A DNA stretch of 45,072 nucleotides from positions 1 through 45,072 of the forward strand of contig NZ_QGGO01000030.1 of assembly GCF_003148625.1 (NCBI RefSeq), read 5' to 3'. This document shows positions 18,804 through 27,161 of the stretch, piece by piece. The stretch is from Arcicella aurantiaca (lineage in GTDB: Bacteria; Bacteroidota; Bacteroidia; Cytophagales; Spirosomataceae). Position 1 is the first letter of the stretch. Every line of letters starts with the position of its first letter. A model generated the notes under the pieces. The model worked only from the letters and a program-made list of their open reading frames with translations. It was not told the DNA's origin and searched no databases. The position numbers were made by a program, and so were the translations under genes.

Positions 18804-20585
18804 ATGAAGTTAAGTAAAATATATAGCAACAAGCCATTTCAAAATACCACCTTTATTATTGAAAAAGGGGGCTTTAATGCTATAATTGGTGATGTAAAAG
18901 GGAAACAAAATGATTCTAAACAGCACAATCTTGGTAAGTCAAAATTCGGAGAGTTAGTTGATTTTTTACTTTTAAAGGGTATTGACACCAAAAAGTTCTT
19001 TTTTTACAAAGATAGTAGTAAAGAAAAGTTTACAGGATATGAGTTTTATTTAGAAGTTCTTTTAAATAGTGGAAAATATCTTACTGTAAAAAGAACCGTT
19101 GACTATCCTACCAAAATCTCATTTAAACTAAATGAAGCCCGTTCAACGGACTATATTTATTATGAGAATTTTGATAAAACCCTCATGCCAATTGACAAAG
19201 CAAAAGATTATTTAAACGAATTGTTAAATTTTGACTTCTGTAAATCAAATAATGAAAGTTATCGTCGTTTGGTAAGTTATTCTTTGCGTACTCAGGGTGA
19301 CTATGAACCCAAAATGAAAACAATATTCCAACTAAGAAAATTTGCCAAAAATAAAGATAAAGATTGGAAGCCTTTGTTGTTCAGCCTATTGGGTTTTGAT
19401 GGAAAAGTATTAAGGGAAAAATATGAGTTAGAGGAAAAAATAAAAGAAGATAATAAAACAATAAAAAACCAAGAAAAAGACTTTGGAATTAAATCAGAAG
19501 ATAAAGATGCAATTGTTGGTAAAAAACAGAATGTTGAGATAGATAGAGAAATTTTACAAGGAGAATTAGAAAATCTAAATTTCTATAATCAGGACAAGGC
19601 AACCATTCAAAATTTAGTGGGCAATATTGAAGAGGAAATAGCTGAACTGAATACTCAACTATACAATATCGAATATGATATTAAAAAACTAAATGATTCT
19701 ATTCGGAATGAATTCTCATTTGACATCAAAAAAATTAAGAATATTTTTGACGAAGTTGATTTATATTTTCCCGATAAATTAACAAAGTCTTACGAACAAT
19801 TAATTGACTTTAATCACCAAATTACGCAAGAAAGAAATAGCCAAATAAGACATACTCTTTCGGAAAAACTACAAGAAGAAAAAGAAATAAGTGGAAAATT
19901 AATTGTACTGAATAAAAAAAGAGAACAGTTCAGAGAGTTAATTCAAGATACTTCTTTGTTTAAAAAATATGCAATCTATCAGAAAAAAATGATAGAGATT
20001 GAAAGAGAACTTTATAAGTATCAAACACAATTGGATGCTATAAAGGAGATGGAAGAAAAGAAAGAGAAAATTGAAGAAAAACAAAAACACGAACTGCAAG
20101 AAGTAAGAGACCTGTTAAAAGAAATTGTGGATAATACCGCTAATTGTACCTTATACATGAGTATTCGTAAGACTTTTTCTGAAATAGTAAAGCGTGTGCT
20201 AAACGAAAATGCTTTAATTAAAATTAGTCCTAATTCAAATTATAACATTGAGTTTGACCCTTATTTTCCAGATTACGCAAAAGATGAAGGTGCTACTTAC
20301 TATAAAATACTTTGCGTAGCATTTGATTTGGCTATTCTAATAAATTACAGAGAACAATCTCACTTTCGTTTCGTTTACCATGATGATGTAATTTCTGGTG
20401 ATGATAATGGCGTAAAATCAAGATTAATAGAGGTTGTTCGAGAAATTTGCGAAAAATATAATATTCAGTATATCTTCTCTGCAATTAAAGATAATATACC
20501 CCAAAGTCAAGATATATCTCAAAATATTATCTTAGAACTCAATGATAAAGATGATAATGGAAAACTATTTAAAATGACTTTTTAA
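18804..20585 (+). CDS. ABC-3C ABC/SMC-like ATPase (DUF2326 type)
   Basis: A 593-aa ATPase with an SMC/RecN-like layout. The N-terminal head has an unusual P-loop in which G29 is separated by an insert from NLGKSK (N42, G44, K45, S46). A long coiled coil spans about 205-440 and includes EKKEKIEEKQKHELQ. The C-terminal head (about 445-593) has a variant signature region around DEGATYYKILCVAFDLAIL and a Walker B-like FRFVYHDDVISGDD (D527-D528), followed by the DUF2326 tail. It probably senses an invader DNA or replication structure and activates the Mrr-like nuclease. Translation starts directly after the middle gene's stop. The Asp at the Walker B Glu position is notable. The operon's codons look more AT-rich than the flanking genes, as in transferred DNA. 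Confidence 0.88.
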   Translation: MKLSKIYSNKPFQNTTFIIEKGGFNAIIGDVKGKQNDSKQHNLGKSKFGELVDFLLLKGIDTKKFFFYKDSSKEKFTGYEFYLEVLLNSGKYLTVKRTVDYPTKISFKLNEARSTDYIYYENFDKTLMPIDKAKDYLNELLNFDFCKSNNESYRRLVSYSLRTQGDYEPKMKTIFQLRKFAKNKDKDWKPLLFSLLGFDGKVLREKYELEEKIKEDNKTIKNQEKDFGIKSEDKDAIVGKKQNVEIDREILQGELENLNFYNQDKATIQNLVGNIEEEIAELNTQLYNIEYDIKKLNDSIRNEFSFDIKKIKNIFDEVDLYFPDKLTKSYEQLIDFNHQITQERNSQIRHTLSEKLQEEKEISGKLIVLNKKREQFRELIQDTSLFKKYAIYQKKMIEIERELYKYQTQLDAIKEMEEKKEKIEEKQKHELQEVRDLLKEIVDNTANCTLYMSIRKTFSEIVKRVLNENALIKISPNSNYNIEFDPYFPDYAKDEGATYYKILCVAFDLAILINYREQSHFRFVYHDDVISGDDNGVKSRLIEVVREICEKYNIQYIFSAIKDNIPQSQDISQNIILELNDKDDNGKLFKMTF

Positions 20586-20595
20586 TAATCAAAAT

Positions 20596-20639
20596 AGATT
20601 GTAATCCAAAAATATCATAATAATATTAGATTACAATCT
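20596..20639 (+). terminator. Hairpin after the ABC-3C operon
   Basis: AGATTGTAATC (20596-20606) and GATTACAATCT (20629-20639) are perfect 11-bp inverted arms with a 22-nt AT-rich loop, followed by GTTTTAAT. It is probably a terminator between the convergent ABC-3C operon and DEAD-box helicase. Confidence 0.6.
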
Positions 20640-20661
20640 GTTTTAATGATGTTTTTGATAA

Positions 20662-21804
20662 TCAAGCCTTCCCAACCTCCACCAAATTCCCATCAATCAT
20701 TTCTACTTTTTTACCCATTTTCTTCTGAATGATTTTGAAATGATGTTCGTCTTCTGGACAAATTAGAGAAATGGCTTCGCCTGATGCCGTTGCTCTACCT
20801 GTACGTCCGATGCGGTGAACGTAGTCTTTGGGCGAACGTGGCAATTCGTAGTTTATTACAAAGGGTAAAAATTGAATGTCTATTCCCCGTGAAGCTAAGT
20901 CGGTGGCAACTAAAACGGGTGCTTTGCCCGTCTTGAAACCACGTAGGGCTTCTGTTCTTCCTCCTTGCGTTTTTTTACTGTGAATGGCTAATGCGTTGAT
21001 GCCGTTTTTCTTCAATTTTTCCACTAAATTATCCGCAGTTCTCACTGACGAAACAAAAACTAACACCTGCGTCATGGCTTGCGACTTAATTAAATACCGT
21101 AAAAGTGGTCCTTTTCGTTCGGGACTTACGGTGTAGGCGGTTTGTTTTATCAAATCTAAATTCTCAACTTCTGGCTCAATTTCTATTTTTATAGGTTCGC
21201 AAAGAAGATTTTCTTTGATGACTTCCAATTTGGTATCAAGCGTGGCGGAGAATAAAATATTTTGACGTTTTTTAGGCAAAAGTCTGAAAATGTAAGACAT
21301 TTCTTCTTGAAATCCTAAGTCTAACATTTTGTCGGCTTCGTCCAAAACGAGCATTTCTATTTTGGTCAAATTGAGCGATTGCGTTGAAATCAAATCTAAT
21401 AACCGTCCGGGAGTAGCCACTAAAATTTCAGTATCTCTCAATTTGGTCATTTGTTGATTGAGCGGAACGCCTCCAAATACGGCAAGATTTTTTACTTTTA
21501 TGGGTAAACTTTCAGAAAAGCTACTAATAACTTCACTGATTTGAAGAGCTAACTCACGAGTAGGCACGAGAATCAAAACCTTTAAATGTAGGCTTCTGGT
21601 AGCTTTCTTTCTTTGAAAAAACTCTAAAATAGGCAGTACAAAACTGGCAGTTTTTCCAGAACCCGTTTGGGCAATTCCTTGAATGTCTTTTCCCGATAAA
21701 ATAGCAGGAATAGCTTGTTCCTGAATTGGAAAAGGATTGGGATATTGTTGTTTGGCAATTGCTTTCAGGAGAGATTCAGAAAGTCCAAGTGATTCAAATG
21801 ACAT
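20662..21804 (-). CDS. RhlE-like DEAD-box ATP-dependent RNA helicase
   Basis: A 380-aa DEAD-box RNA helicase that unwinds RNA in ribosome assembly, mRNA decay or cold adaptation. The ATG at 21804 (MSFESLGLSESLL) is chosen over an in-frame TTG 24 nt upstream. Motifs in order: Q motif PFPIQEQA, motif I AQTGSGKT, Ia PTRELALQ, GG, TPGR, motif II DEAD, III SAT, IV VLVFVSS, V ATDLASRGID, VI HRIGRTGR. The tail after motif VI is short (KMGKKVEMIDGNLVEVGKA) and lacks the basic extension common in RhlE. It is convergent with the ABC-3C operon, with the hairpin between them. Confidence 0.95.
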   Translation of the reverse strand: MSFESLGLSESLLKAIAKQQYPNPFPIQEQAIPAILSGKDIQGIAQTGSGKTASFVLPILEFFQRKKATRSLHLKVLILVPTRELALQISEVISSFSESLPIKVKNLAVFGGVPLNQQMTKLRDTEILVATPGRLLDLISTQSLNLTKIEMLVLDEADKMLDLGFQEEMSYIFRLLPKKRQNILFSATLDTKLEVIKENLLCEPIKIEIEPEVENLDLIKQTAYTVSPERKGPLLRYLIKSQAMTQVLVFVSSVRTADNLVEKLKKNGINALAIHSKKTQGGRTEALRGFKTGKAPVLVATDLASRGIDIQFLPFVINYELPRSPKDYVHRIGRTGRATASGEAISLICPEDEHHFKIIQKKMGKKVEMIDGNLVEVGKA

Positions 21805-21987
21805 ATTTATATTGTTAAATTTATACAAAGGTAGTTTCGATTTTCGTCTTTTGATGCTCGATGTTTAGGAAATTAGGTCTTCCCTTTTCTCTCAAAAATA
21901 CTCACCTCTAATCGGCTATTATACTTAATTGATTGAGGTTTGCAAAAAAGGCAATATGCAAGCTATTGGTTTTTAGCAATCTATTCA

Positions 21988-22022
21988 TTCGCTTTCTCGC
22001 AAATCGCTTTTCGCTTAGTATT
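21988..22022 (+). repeat. Family B repeat, copy 2
   Basis: TCGCTTTCTCGC-AAA-TCGCTTTTCGC followed by TTAGTATT. It is very similar to the copies at 11952-11985 and 36035-36068, with one extra base in the first unit. It is again upstream of and co-oriented with the next gene (rhaT). Confidence 0.65.
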
Positions 22023-22064
22023 ACAGGTAAGTACAGGTGTATTATGTGCCAATGATTGTTTAGG

Positions 22065-22096
22065 TTTGTAGGAAATGAGATTTTGTTATACTTTTT
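22065..22096 (+). promoter_or_regulatory. Candidate promoter of rhaT
   Basis: TTTG (22065-22068), 20-nt spacer, TACTTTTT (22089-22096), seven of eight positions of TAnnTTTG. It lies 29 nt upstream of the start codon. Confidence 0.35.
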
Positions 22097-22125
22097 CCTA
22101 ATTTAACCATATTTAATCTTTTACA

Positions 22126-23196
22126 ATGGGAGCAATTTTTGGCGTTCTTTTTCACTTTATCGGTGGCTTTGCATCGGGTAGTTTTTATATTCCTTACAAG
22201 AAAGTAAGAGGCTGGTCTTGGGAAAGTTACTGGATTACTGGGGGCGTATTTTCGTGGTTAATTGTACCGCCAATTGCAGCTTATTTAACGATACCAAATT
22301 TTGGAGAAATCATTTCAAGTACAGAAGGTTCGGTTTTATTTTGGACATATTTGATGGGTCTTTTGTGGGGAATCGGTGGATTAACTTATGGTTTGGGCGT
22401 TCGATATTTGGGCGTTTCGTTGGGTAGTTCTATTATTTTAGGACTTTGTTCGGTTTTTGGCTCAATTATTCCTTCTATTTACTACAATTTTAACCCAACT
22501 ACGGGTAAAGATACTATCCACGATTTAATGACGACTTCGTGGGGACAAATGGTTTTATTGGGTTTAGCAATTTGTGTTTTGGGTATTGTTATTTGTGGAA
22601 AAGCGGGTGGCATGAAAGACAAAGACCTCAGTGGAAAAACGGAAGATAATGCAGAGTTTGACATTGTAAAAGGCTTAACATTTTCTGTGATTTCGGGTGT
22701 TTTGAGTGCTTGTTTTAGTTTTGGAATTGAAGCAGGTTCGTCGATGGCACAAATTGCAAATGACCAATGGGTAGCTCAAAATGTAGGTCAGGGTGAGTTT
22801 TTGTATAGAAATAATGTGGTTTATGTCGTGATTCTTTGGGGTGGATTAACAACCAATTTATTATGGTGTATGTATCTTAATTTCAAGAATAAATCGTTTG
22901 GAGATTATTCAAATTCAGAAACACCATTATTGAAAAACTACATTTTCTCTGCGATTGCGGGAACAACATGGTTTTTACAATTCTTTTTCTACGGAATGGG
23001 CGAAAGTCGTTTAGGAAATGGACCAAGTTCATGGATTTTACACATGGCGTTCATCATTTTAGTTGCCAATTCGTGGGGCTTAGTTTTGAAGGAATGGAAA
23101 GGCGTTTCAAAGAAAACATTAACAACGATTATTGTCGGAATTTTGACGATTGTATTATCTGTTTTAGTCGTTGGATATGGTAATTCATTGAAATAA
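22126..23196 (+). CDS. rhaT: L-rhamnose/H+ symporter
   Basis: A 356-aa membrane protein with about ten hydrophobic helices, related to E. coli RhaT (about 344 aa). Shared features are the N-terminal FYIPYKKVRGWSWESYWITGG, the central GVRYLGVSLGSSIILGLCSVFGSIIPS, the loop GKAGGMKDKDL, and the C-terminal WFLQFFFYGMGESRLG with SSWILHMAF and GLVLKEWKG. It would import L-rhamnose with protons across the inner membrane. The other rhamnose genes (rhaA, rhaB, rhaD, regulator) are not in the window, so it is either a stand-alone transporter or one for a related sugar. A candidate promoter and a family-B repeat lie upstream, and a strong bidirectional terminator lies downstream. Confidence 0.92.
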   Translation: MGAIFGVLFHFIGGFASGSFYIPYKKVRGWSWESYWITGGVFSWLIVPPIAAYLTIPNFGEIISSTEGSVLFWTYLMGLLWGIGGLTYGLGVRYLGVSLGSSIILGLCSVFGSIIPSIYYNFNPTTGKDTIHDLMTTSWGQMVLLGLAICVLGIVICGKAGGMKDKDLSGKTEDNAEFDIVKGLTFSVISGVLSACFSFGIEAGSSMAQIANDQWVAQNVGQGEFLYRNNVVYVVILWGGLTTNLLWCMYLNFKNKSFGDYSNSETPLLKNYIFSAIAGTTWFLQFFFYGMGESRLGNGPSSWILHMAFIILVANSWGLVLKEWKGVSKKTLTTIIVGILTIVLSVLVVGYGNSLK

Positions 23197-23209
23197 TCAT
23201 AAAACAGAT

Positions 23210-23260
23210 ATAAAACTAAAAAGGTCAAATTCAGCTCGAATTTGACCTTTTTAGTTTTAT
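23210..23260. terminator. Strong bidirectional terminator
   Basis: Perfect 23-bp stem (23210-23232 with 23238-23260) and loop AGCTC. The core GGTCAAATTC/GAATTTGACC is extended by A/T tracts that give U-runs on both strands. It separates the convergent rhaT and doxX genes. Confidence 0.9.
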
Positions 23261-23275
23261 ATCACGAAGCAATTC

Positions 23276-23641
23276 TTACGAAAGAATACTTGAATATTTT
23301 TCTTTCACTAAATACATTGCCAAAGCATTTACAATTACCAAAACAACACCAATACCAGGAGCTTTTGCGATGTGTAGTTCAAATATAAGAATATTCACTA
23401 CGATTGGAGCAACTAAAATTAAACCCAAAGCACGTGTTTTTGGAATTAAAACCAAGATTCCGAAAAGCAATTCACATATTTTAATAACTGTCATGTAACC
23501 TGTACTTCCGAATAACTTCATGAAGGTTTCGGCATCGCCAGTCATGGGTTGTTCTGGGGCAAACTTAAATAAATAAGCTGCACCGCCAAAGATAAATAAC
23601 GCACCTAAAAGAAAAGCGGGAATTTGTTTTACAATGTTCAT
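23276..23641 (-). CDS. DoxX-like small membrane protein
   Basis: A 121-aa protein with four predicted membrane helices (about 6-24, 47-66, 71-92, 97-114), fitting the DoxX/DoxD-like family. The opening helix has FLLGALFIFGGAAYLFKF, and helix 2 is preceded by GSTGYMTVIKICELLFGILVLIP, the typical location of the family motif. DoxX proteins act in membrane redox or quinone-related processes, but their precise role is usually unknown. The start ATG at 23641 has no upstream alternative. It is transcribed alone, convergent with rhaT. An inverted repeat (23700-23734) lies about 60 nt upstream and could bind a regulator. Confidence 0.85.
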   Translation of the reverse strand: MNIVKQIPAFLLGALFIFGGAAYLFKFAPEQPMTGDAETFMKLFGSTGYMTVIKICELLFGILVLIPKTRALGLILVAPIVVNILIFELHIAKAPGIGVVLVIVNALAMYLVKEKYSSILS

Positions 23642-23699
23642 AATTTTTGTGATTAAGGGGATAAATTAGTTTAAGAATGAAGATACAATTTTTTACATA

Positions 23700-23734
23700 T
23701 TTAATCCAAATATTACTCAAAAAATTGGATTAAA
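23700..23734. promoter_or_regulatory. Inverted repeat between recQ and doxX
   Basis: TTTAATCCAA (23700-23709) and TTGGATTAAA (23725-23734) are perfect 10-bp inverted arms 15 nt apart. No U-run follows on the minus strand, so an operator for doxX is as likely as a recQ terminator. Confidence 0.35.
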
Positions 23735-23793
23735 ACGTTATTCGACTATAAACCTATTTGAATTTATTGCTACCAAACCCAATCAACCAGTTG

Positions 23794-25956
23794 CTAATCA
23801 CCAATAAACTGCATTCCATCTTTAAACCAAATCGTCAGAGCAATTCTAATCACGGAATAATCATGTTTAGAATCCATTGCTTCGTAAAGAGCTTTTACAC
23901 TTTCTCCTTTTTTAACGCCCATTGCTTTAGCTGCCCTCACAATTTCGTCGTATTGTTGTTTGTTAATAAACGGACTAAAATCAATATTTTTACCTTCTTC
24001 GTATAATTTGCTCAAATGTGAAAATATCGTTACTGGACTCAATCCTCGCATTTTAGCCATTTCCTCAACCGTATTTCCTTCTTGATATAATTGATAGGTA
24101 TATTGAACAGAATCTATACCTGCCGATGAACTACTTTTAGGAATTGTTTTCAGAAACTCTCTGATTTCTCGAATAAAAATCTCGCCATATTGTTGATATT
24201 TTTGTTGTCCGACCCCCGAAACATTCAGCATTTCAGCTTGAGAAATCGGTTTTTGTTGAGACATATCAGAAAGTGTAGCATCTGAAAAAATCACAAAAGG
24301 AGGAATGTTTTTATCATCAGCCAAACGTTTCCGTAACTCACGCAGACGTTCAAAAAGGGCATCTTTAATGATTTCCTTTTTGGTTTTCTCTTTCGGAACA
24401 ATAGTTTCACGCTCTGCCTGACGTTCTTCAAATGGTTTGTAACGTACTAATTGCACTTTTCTGCCTTCTTTCAAAATTGCCCAAGATGCATTATTTAAGC
24501 GATAGGCATGACCTTCATCATAAGCAATATCCATCACGCCCGAATTGAGCATTTGTTGTAAATAATCCGCCCATTCGTCAGCTTTTAAATCTTTTCCAGC
24601 TCCAAAAGTTTTGATTTCATGGTAACGATGGTCGATAATTTTTTTATTATTTGAACCTCTCAAAATGTCAATCAGCATACTCATAGCCACTTTTTCATTG
24701 GTACGAGCAACGGCAGAAAGGGCTTTTTGTGCGTATAAAGTGGCATCAAAACGCATGGGAGGGTTTTTACAAACATCACAATTGCCACAATCTTTGGTAA
24801 CTTCTTCGTTGAAATAACTCAACAAAATGCGTCGTCGGCAAATCTCAGCTTCTGCATATTGCTTCATTCTGTCGAGTTTTGCGTTTTGCACTTCCTTCAT
24901 ATCTTCGGGCAATTCCGACGTAGCAATCATGTCTTTTCGCACCATCACATCTTGATACGTATAAAAAAGTAAAGTGTCCGATTTTACACCGTCACGCCCT
25001 GCACGACCAATTTCTTGGTAAAAACTTTCCACATTTGAAGGCATCGAATAATGAATTACCCAACGGACGTTGGACTTGTCAATGCCCATTCCGAAGGCAA
25101 TCGTCGCCACAATCACCTGCACGTCATCACGAATAAAAGCATCTTGAACTTTTGCACGGTCGGCAGAAGGCATTCCTGCGTGATAATATTTGGCTTTGAT
25201 ACCCGCTTTTTGCAATGCCTCGGCAATCGTTTCTGTATTTTTACGACTTAAACAATAAATAATTCCTGATTGTCGAGGTCGTTCAGCTACGAAATTTTGT
25301 ATAATTTTTATGCGATTTCTTCCCGGCAAAACCGACAACGAAAGATTGGGTCTATCAAAAGAAGAAATGAAAGTTCGGGCTTCTGGAATACCTAATTGTG
25401 AGAGAATATCCTTGCGAGTAACACGGTCGGCGGTTGCAGTTAAAGCAATCATCGGCACGTTTGGAAAGGCTTCTTTCAAGACGTGCAATTTGGTATATTC
25501 AGGTCTAAAATCATGTCCCCAAGTAGAAACACAGTGAGACTCGTCAATCGCAAAAAGACTGATGTTTAAGGTCTTAATCCAATCTAAATAACCCTGTGTA
25601 AATAATTTTTCGGGAGAAATATAGAGCAACTTCAACTCGCCTGCCCGCACTTGTCGCTCAATTGCCGATTGTTGTTGTCCGTCCAAAGAAGAATTCAAAT
25701 ATGCCGAAGGAATTCCGTTGGCTTTGAGAGCCTGCACTTGGTCGTGCATGAGGGCAATCAAGGGCGAAATAACCAACGTCAACCCCTGCATCATCAGAGC
25801 AGGAATTTGAAAACAAACCGATTTACCACCACCCGTTGGCATCAAAACCATGGCATCTTGTCCGTACAAAACCCAATCAACAATATCGGCTTGGAGAGGT
25901 CTAAATTTATCGTATCCGTAATATTGTTTAAGGACTTGTTCTTTGGTGAGGGGCAT
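23794..25956 (-). CDS. recQ: ATP-dependent DNA helicase RecQ
   Basis: A 720-aa 3'-5' DNA helicase acting in recombination and replication-fork repair. Motif 0 is YGYDKFRPLQ, motif I MPTGGGKS, II DESH, III TATA, IV YCLSRKN, V FGMGID and VI QEIGRAGRDG. A zinc-binding RecQ-C-terminal (RQC) region follows with Cys residues in CRRRILLSYFNEEVTKDCGNCDVC, then a winged helix. An HRDC domain is at about 515-590 (LFERLRELRKRLADDKNIPPFVIF), and a helix-turn-helix tail follows (about 620-700, GNTVEEMAKMRGLSPVTIFSHL). Length is longer than the E. coli 609 aa because of this tail, which is common in Bacteroidota RecQ. It is transcribed alone. Confidence 0.96.
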   Translation of the reverse strand: MPLTKEQVLKQYYGYDKFRPLQADIVDWVLYGQDAMVLMPTGGGKSVCFQIPALMMQGLTLVISPLIALMHDQVQALKANGIPSAYLNSSLDGQQQSAIERQVRAGELKLLYISPEKLFTQGYLDWIKTLNISLFAIDESHCVSTWGHDFRPEYTKLHVLKEAFPNVPMIALTATADRVTRKDILSQLGIPEARTFISSFDRPNLSLSVLPGRNRIKIIQNFVAERPRQSGIIYCLSRKNTETIAEALQKAGIKAKYYHAGMPSADRAKVQDAFIRDDVQVIVATIAFGMGIDKSNVRWVIHYSMPSNVESFYQEIGRAGRDGVKSDTLLFYTYQDVMVRKDMIATSELPEDMKEVQNAKLDRMKQYAEAEICRRRILLSYFNEEVTKDCGNCDVCKNPPMRFDATLYAQKALSAVARTNEKVAMSMLIDILRGSNNKKIIDHRYHEIKTFGAGKDLKADEWADYLQQMLNSGVMDIAYDEGHAYRLNNASWAILKEGRKVQLVRYKPFEERQAERETIVPKEKTKKEIIKDALFERLRELRKRLADDKNIPPFVIFSDATLSDMSQQKPISQAEMLNVSGVGQQKYQQYGEIFIREIREFLKTIPKSSSSAGIDSVQYTYQLYQEGNTVEEMAKMRGLSPVTIFSHLSKLYEEGKNIDFSPFINKQQYDEIVRAAKAMGVKKGESVKALYEAMDSKHDYSVIRIALTIWFKDGMQFIGD

Positions 25957-26093
25957 GGTATAATGGAAAATTTATAGCGATTAATTAACAGTTAAGAGTC
26001 TGGTAGTTAATGATTTGTCGCTAAAAAGTATTGGAAAATTAAAAAATGGTTAGAGTAACAAATTAGGTCAAATTACAGATAAAATCTACCTCC

Positions 26094-26999
26094 CTAATTG
26101 GCAGAAGACTTTATCTTTTGTATAATTTCTTCCACTTTTTGAAGTGGTAATTTAAACGCATCAGCGATAAACTCTGCTTGAAGACCTTTTTCAAAGAGAC
26201 CTTTCACATAGTTGATGGTTAGGTTTTCTCTTTCTTCAATTTTTATTTCTTCGGCGATAGTCATAGCAATGTTATTTACTGTTGTTGAAACTTTGGTAAA
26301 GATAATAATTAAGTCACTCCTTGTCAAGTTGATGCCATTGTCGATGTATTTGAAGATAGAACTTATAAATCCTACTTCATGGGCTTCGTCTAAGGCTTTT
26401 AGTTTTTCAATCCAAAATGATTCTAACTTCAAAAAAGCCTCTTTTTCATCTCGTGAATGTTTCAAAAGCATTGCGGTTGTGCTTAGAAAAATGTTTTTGA
26501 AATTAGCAATTTGATAATCCTCCCAAGTATTGAGTGAAAAAAGCAGATAATCAAATTCAGGTAAAAAATTAACCAAAGAAGAATGGATATTTCCAAAATA
26601 GCTTCTCATTGGTTTTTTCTTCCACGTGACTTTGCCATGATGAATAATAATAGGAATAACGACAGAAGGTTGTTTTTCTTGTTTTTGCTCTTCTATCCAA
26701 ATATTGGTCATGTACCTGAGCAGTTGCCAATGAGGAAAACTTTCAGTGTAAGATTTATGCTCAAAAAGTAAGGTAACCAGAACTTCTTGTGAAGCAAATT
26801 GCGTTTGGTACACCAAATCGGCTAAATGTTCAGAAAGGTCAGCATCAATGAAGGACGCATTGGTGAGTTGAAGTGTTTCAAGGTTGATTTTGTCACTAAA
26901 TTCTTTTGGAAAAACCTCTTCAATAAAACTTTTTACAACTTCCAACCGAGAGAAAGATTCTTTGAAGAATTTATCGTGCGGATTGTTAATATTTGCCAT
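26094..26999 (-). CDS. Rpn-family (transposase_31) PD-(D/E)XK nuclease
   Basis: A 301-aa protein of the Rpn / putative transposase YhgA-like family (PF04754). The N-terminus NPHDKFFKESFS is the family opening. The nuclease core is the PD-(D/E)XK fold with D61 (HLADLVY) and E80-H-K82 (LLFEHKS), followed by RYMTNIWIEEQ and VVIPIIIHHGKVTW. The C-terminal part is helical with a Leu-rich amphipathic end. Rpn proteins promote recA-independent recombination, and some act in phage defence or in an autoregulated start-site system. No transposase DDE residues or terminal inverted repeats flank the gene, so this is not an insertion sequence. It is divergent from the M3 oligopeptidase gene. Confidence 0.88.
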   Translation of the reverse strand: MANINNPHDKFFKESFSRLEVVKSFIEEVFPKEFSDKINLETLQLTNASFIDADLSEHLADLVYQTQFASQEVLVTLLFEHKSYTESFPHWQLLRYMTNIWIEEQKQEKQPSVVIPIIIHHGKVTWKKKPMRSYFGNIHSSLVNFLPEFDYLLFSLNTWEDYQIANFKNIFLSTTAMLLKHSRDEKEAFLKLESFWIEKLKALDEAHEVGFISSIFKYIDNGINLTRSDLIIIFTKVSTTVNNIAMTIAEEIKIEERENLTINYVKGLFEKGLQAEFIADAFKLPLQKVEEIIQKIKSSAN

Positions 27000-27098
27000 T
27001 GGCGTAGTAGTGTTTTATGATTTTGTAGTTTACAAAATTACATTTTTAAAATCATTTCTACTCAATCAAAGGAAATCTATTACTTTTGAAAATGTAAC

Positions 27099-27140
27099 CC
27101 GAAGTTTTTTCTTCGGATAATGCTCGAAGCAAAACTTCGA
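27099..27140. repeat. Tandem REP-like hairpins before the M3 peptidase gene
   Basis: CCGAAG-TTTTTT-CTTCGG (27099-27116) is followed by TCGAAG-CAAAA-CTTCGA (27124-27140). The second hairpin would encode the N-terminus if translation began at 27120, which argues that the start at 27162 is correct. Confidence 0.55.
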
Positions 27141-27161
27141 CTTATCATAAAATTAAAACCA

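Larger units (their letters stand above)
21805..22125. other. Intergenic region between helicase and rhaT
   Basis: 321 nt of divergent promoter region. It contains a family-B repeat (21988-22022) and a promoter candidate for rhaT (22065-22096). A stretch at 21836-21866 resembles, weakly, a stretch at 40601-40632 (shared GATGxTCGATG). No credible coding frame is present. Confidence 0.55.

Noticed and set aside
26094-26999. Insertion sequence based on the transposase_31 family name
   Set aside because: The protein is a PD-(D/E)XK nuclease with no terminal inverted repeats or target duplications around it.
27120-27161. Upstream in-frame ATG start for the M3 peptidase
   Set aside because: The added residues are encoded by a REP-like hairpin; the ATG at 27162 matches the expected protein start better.
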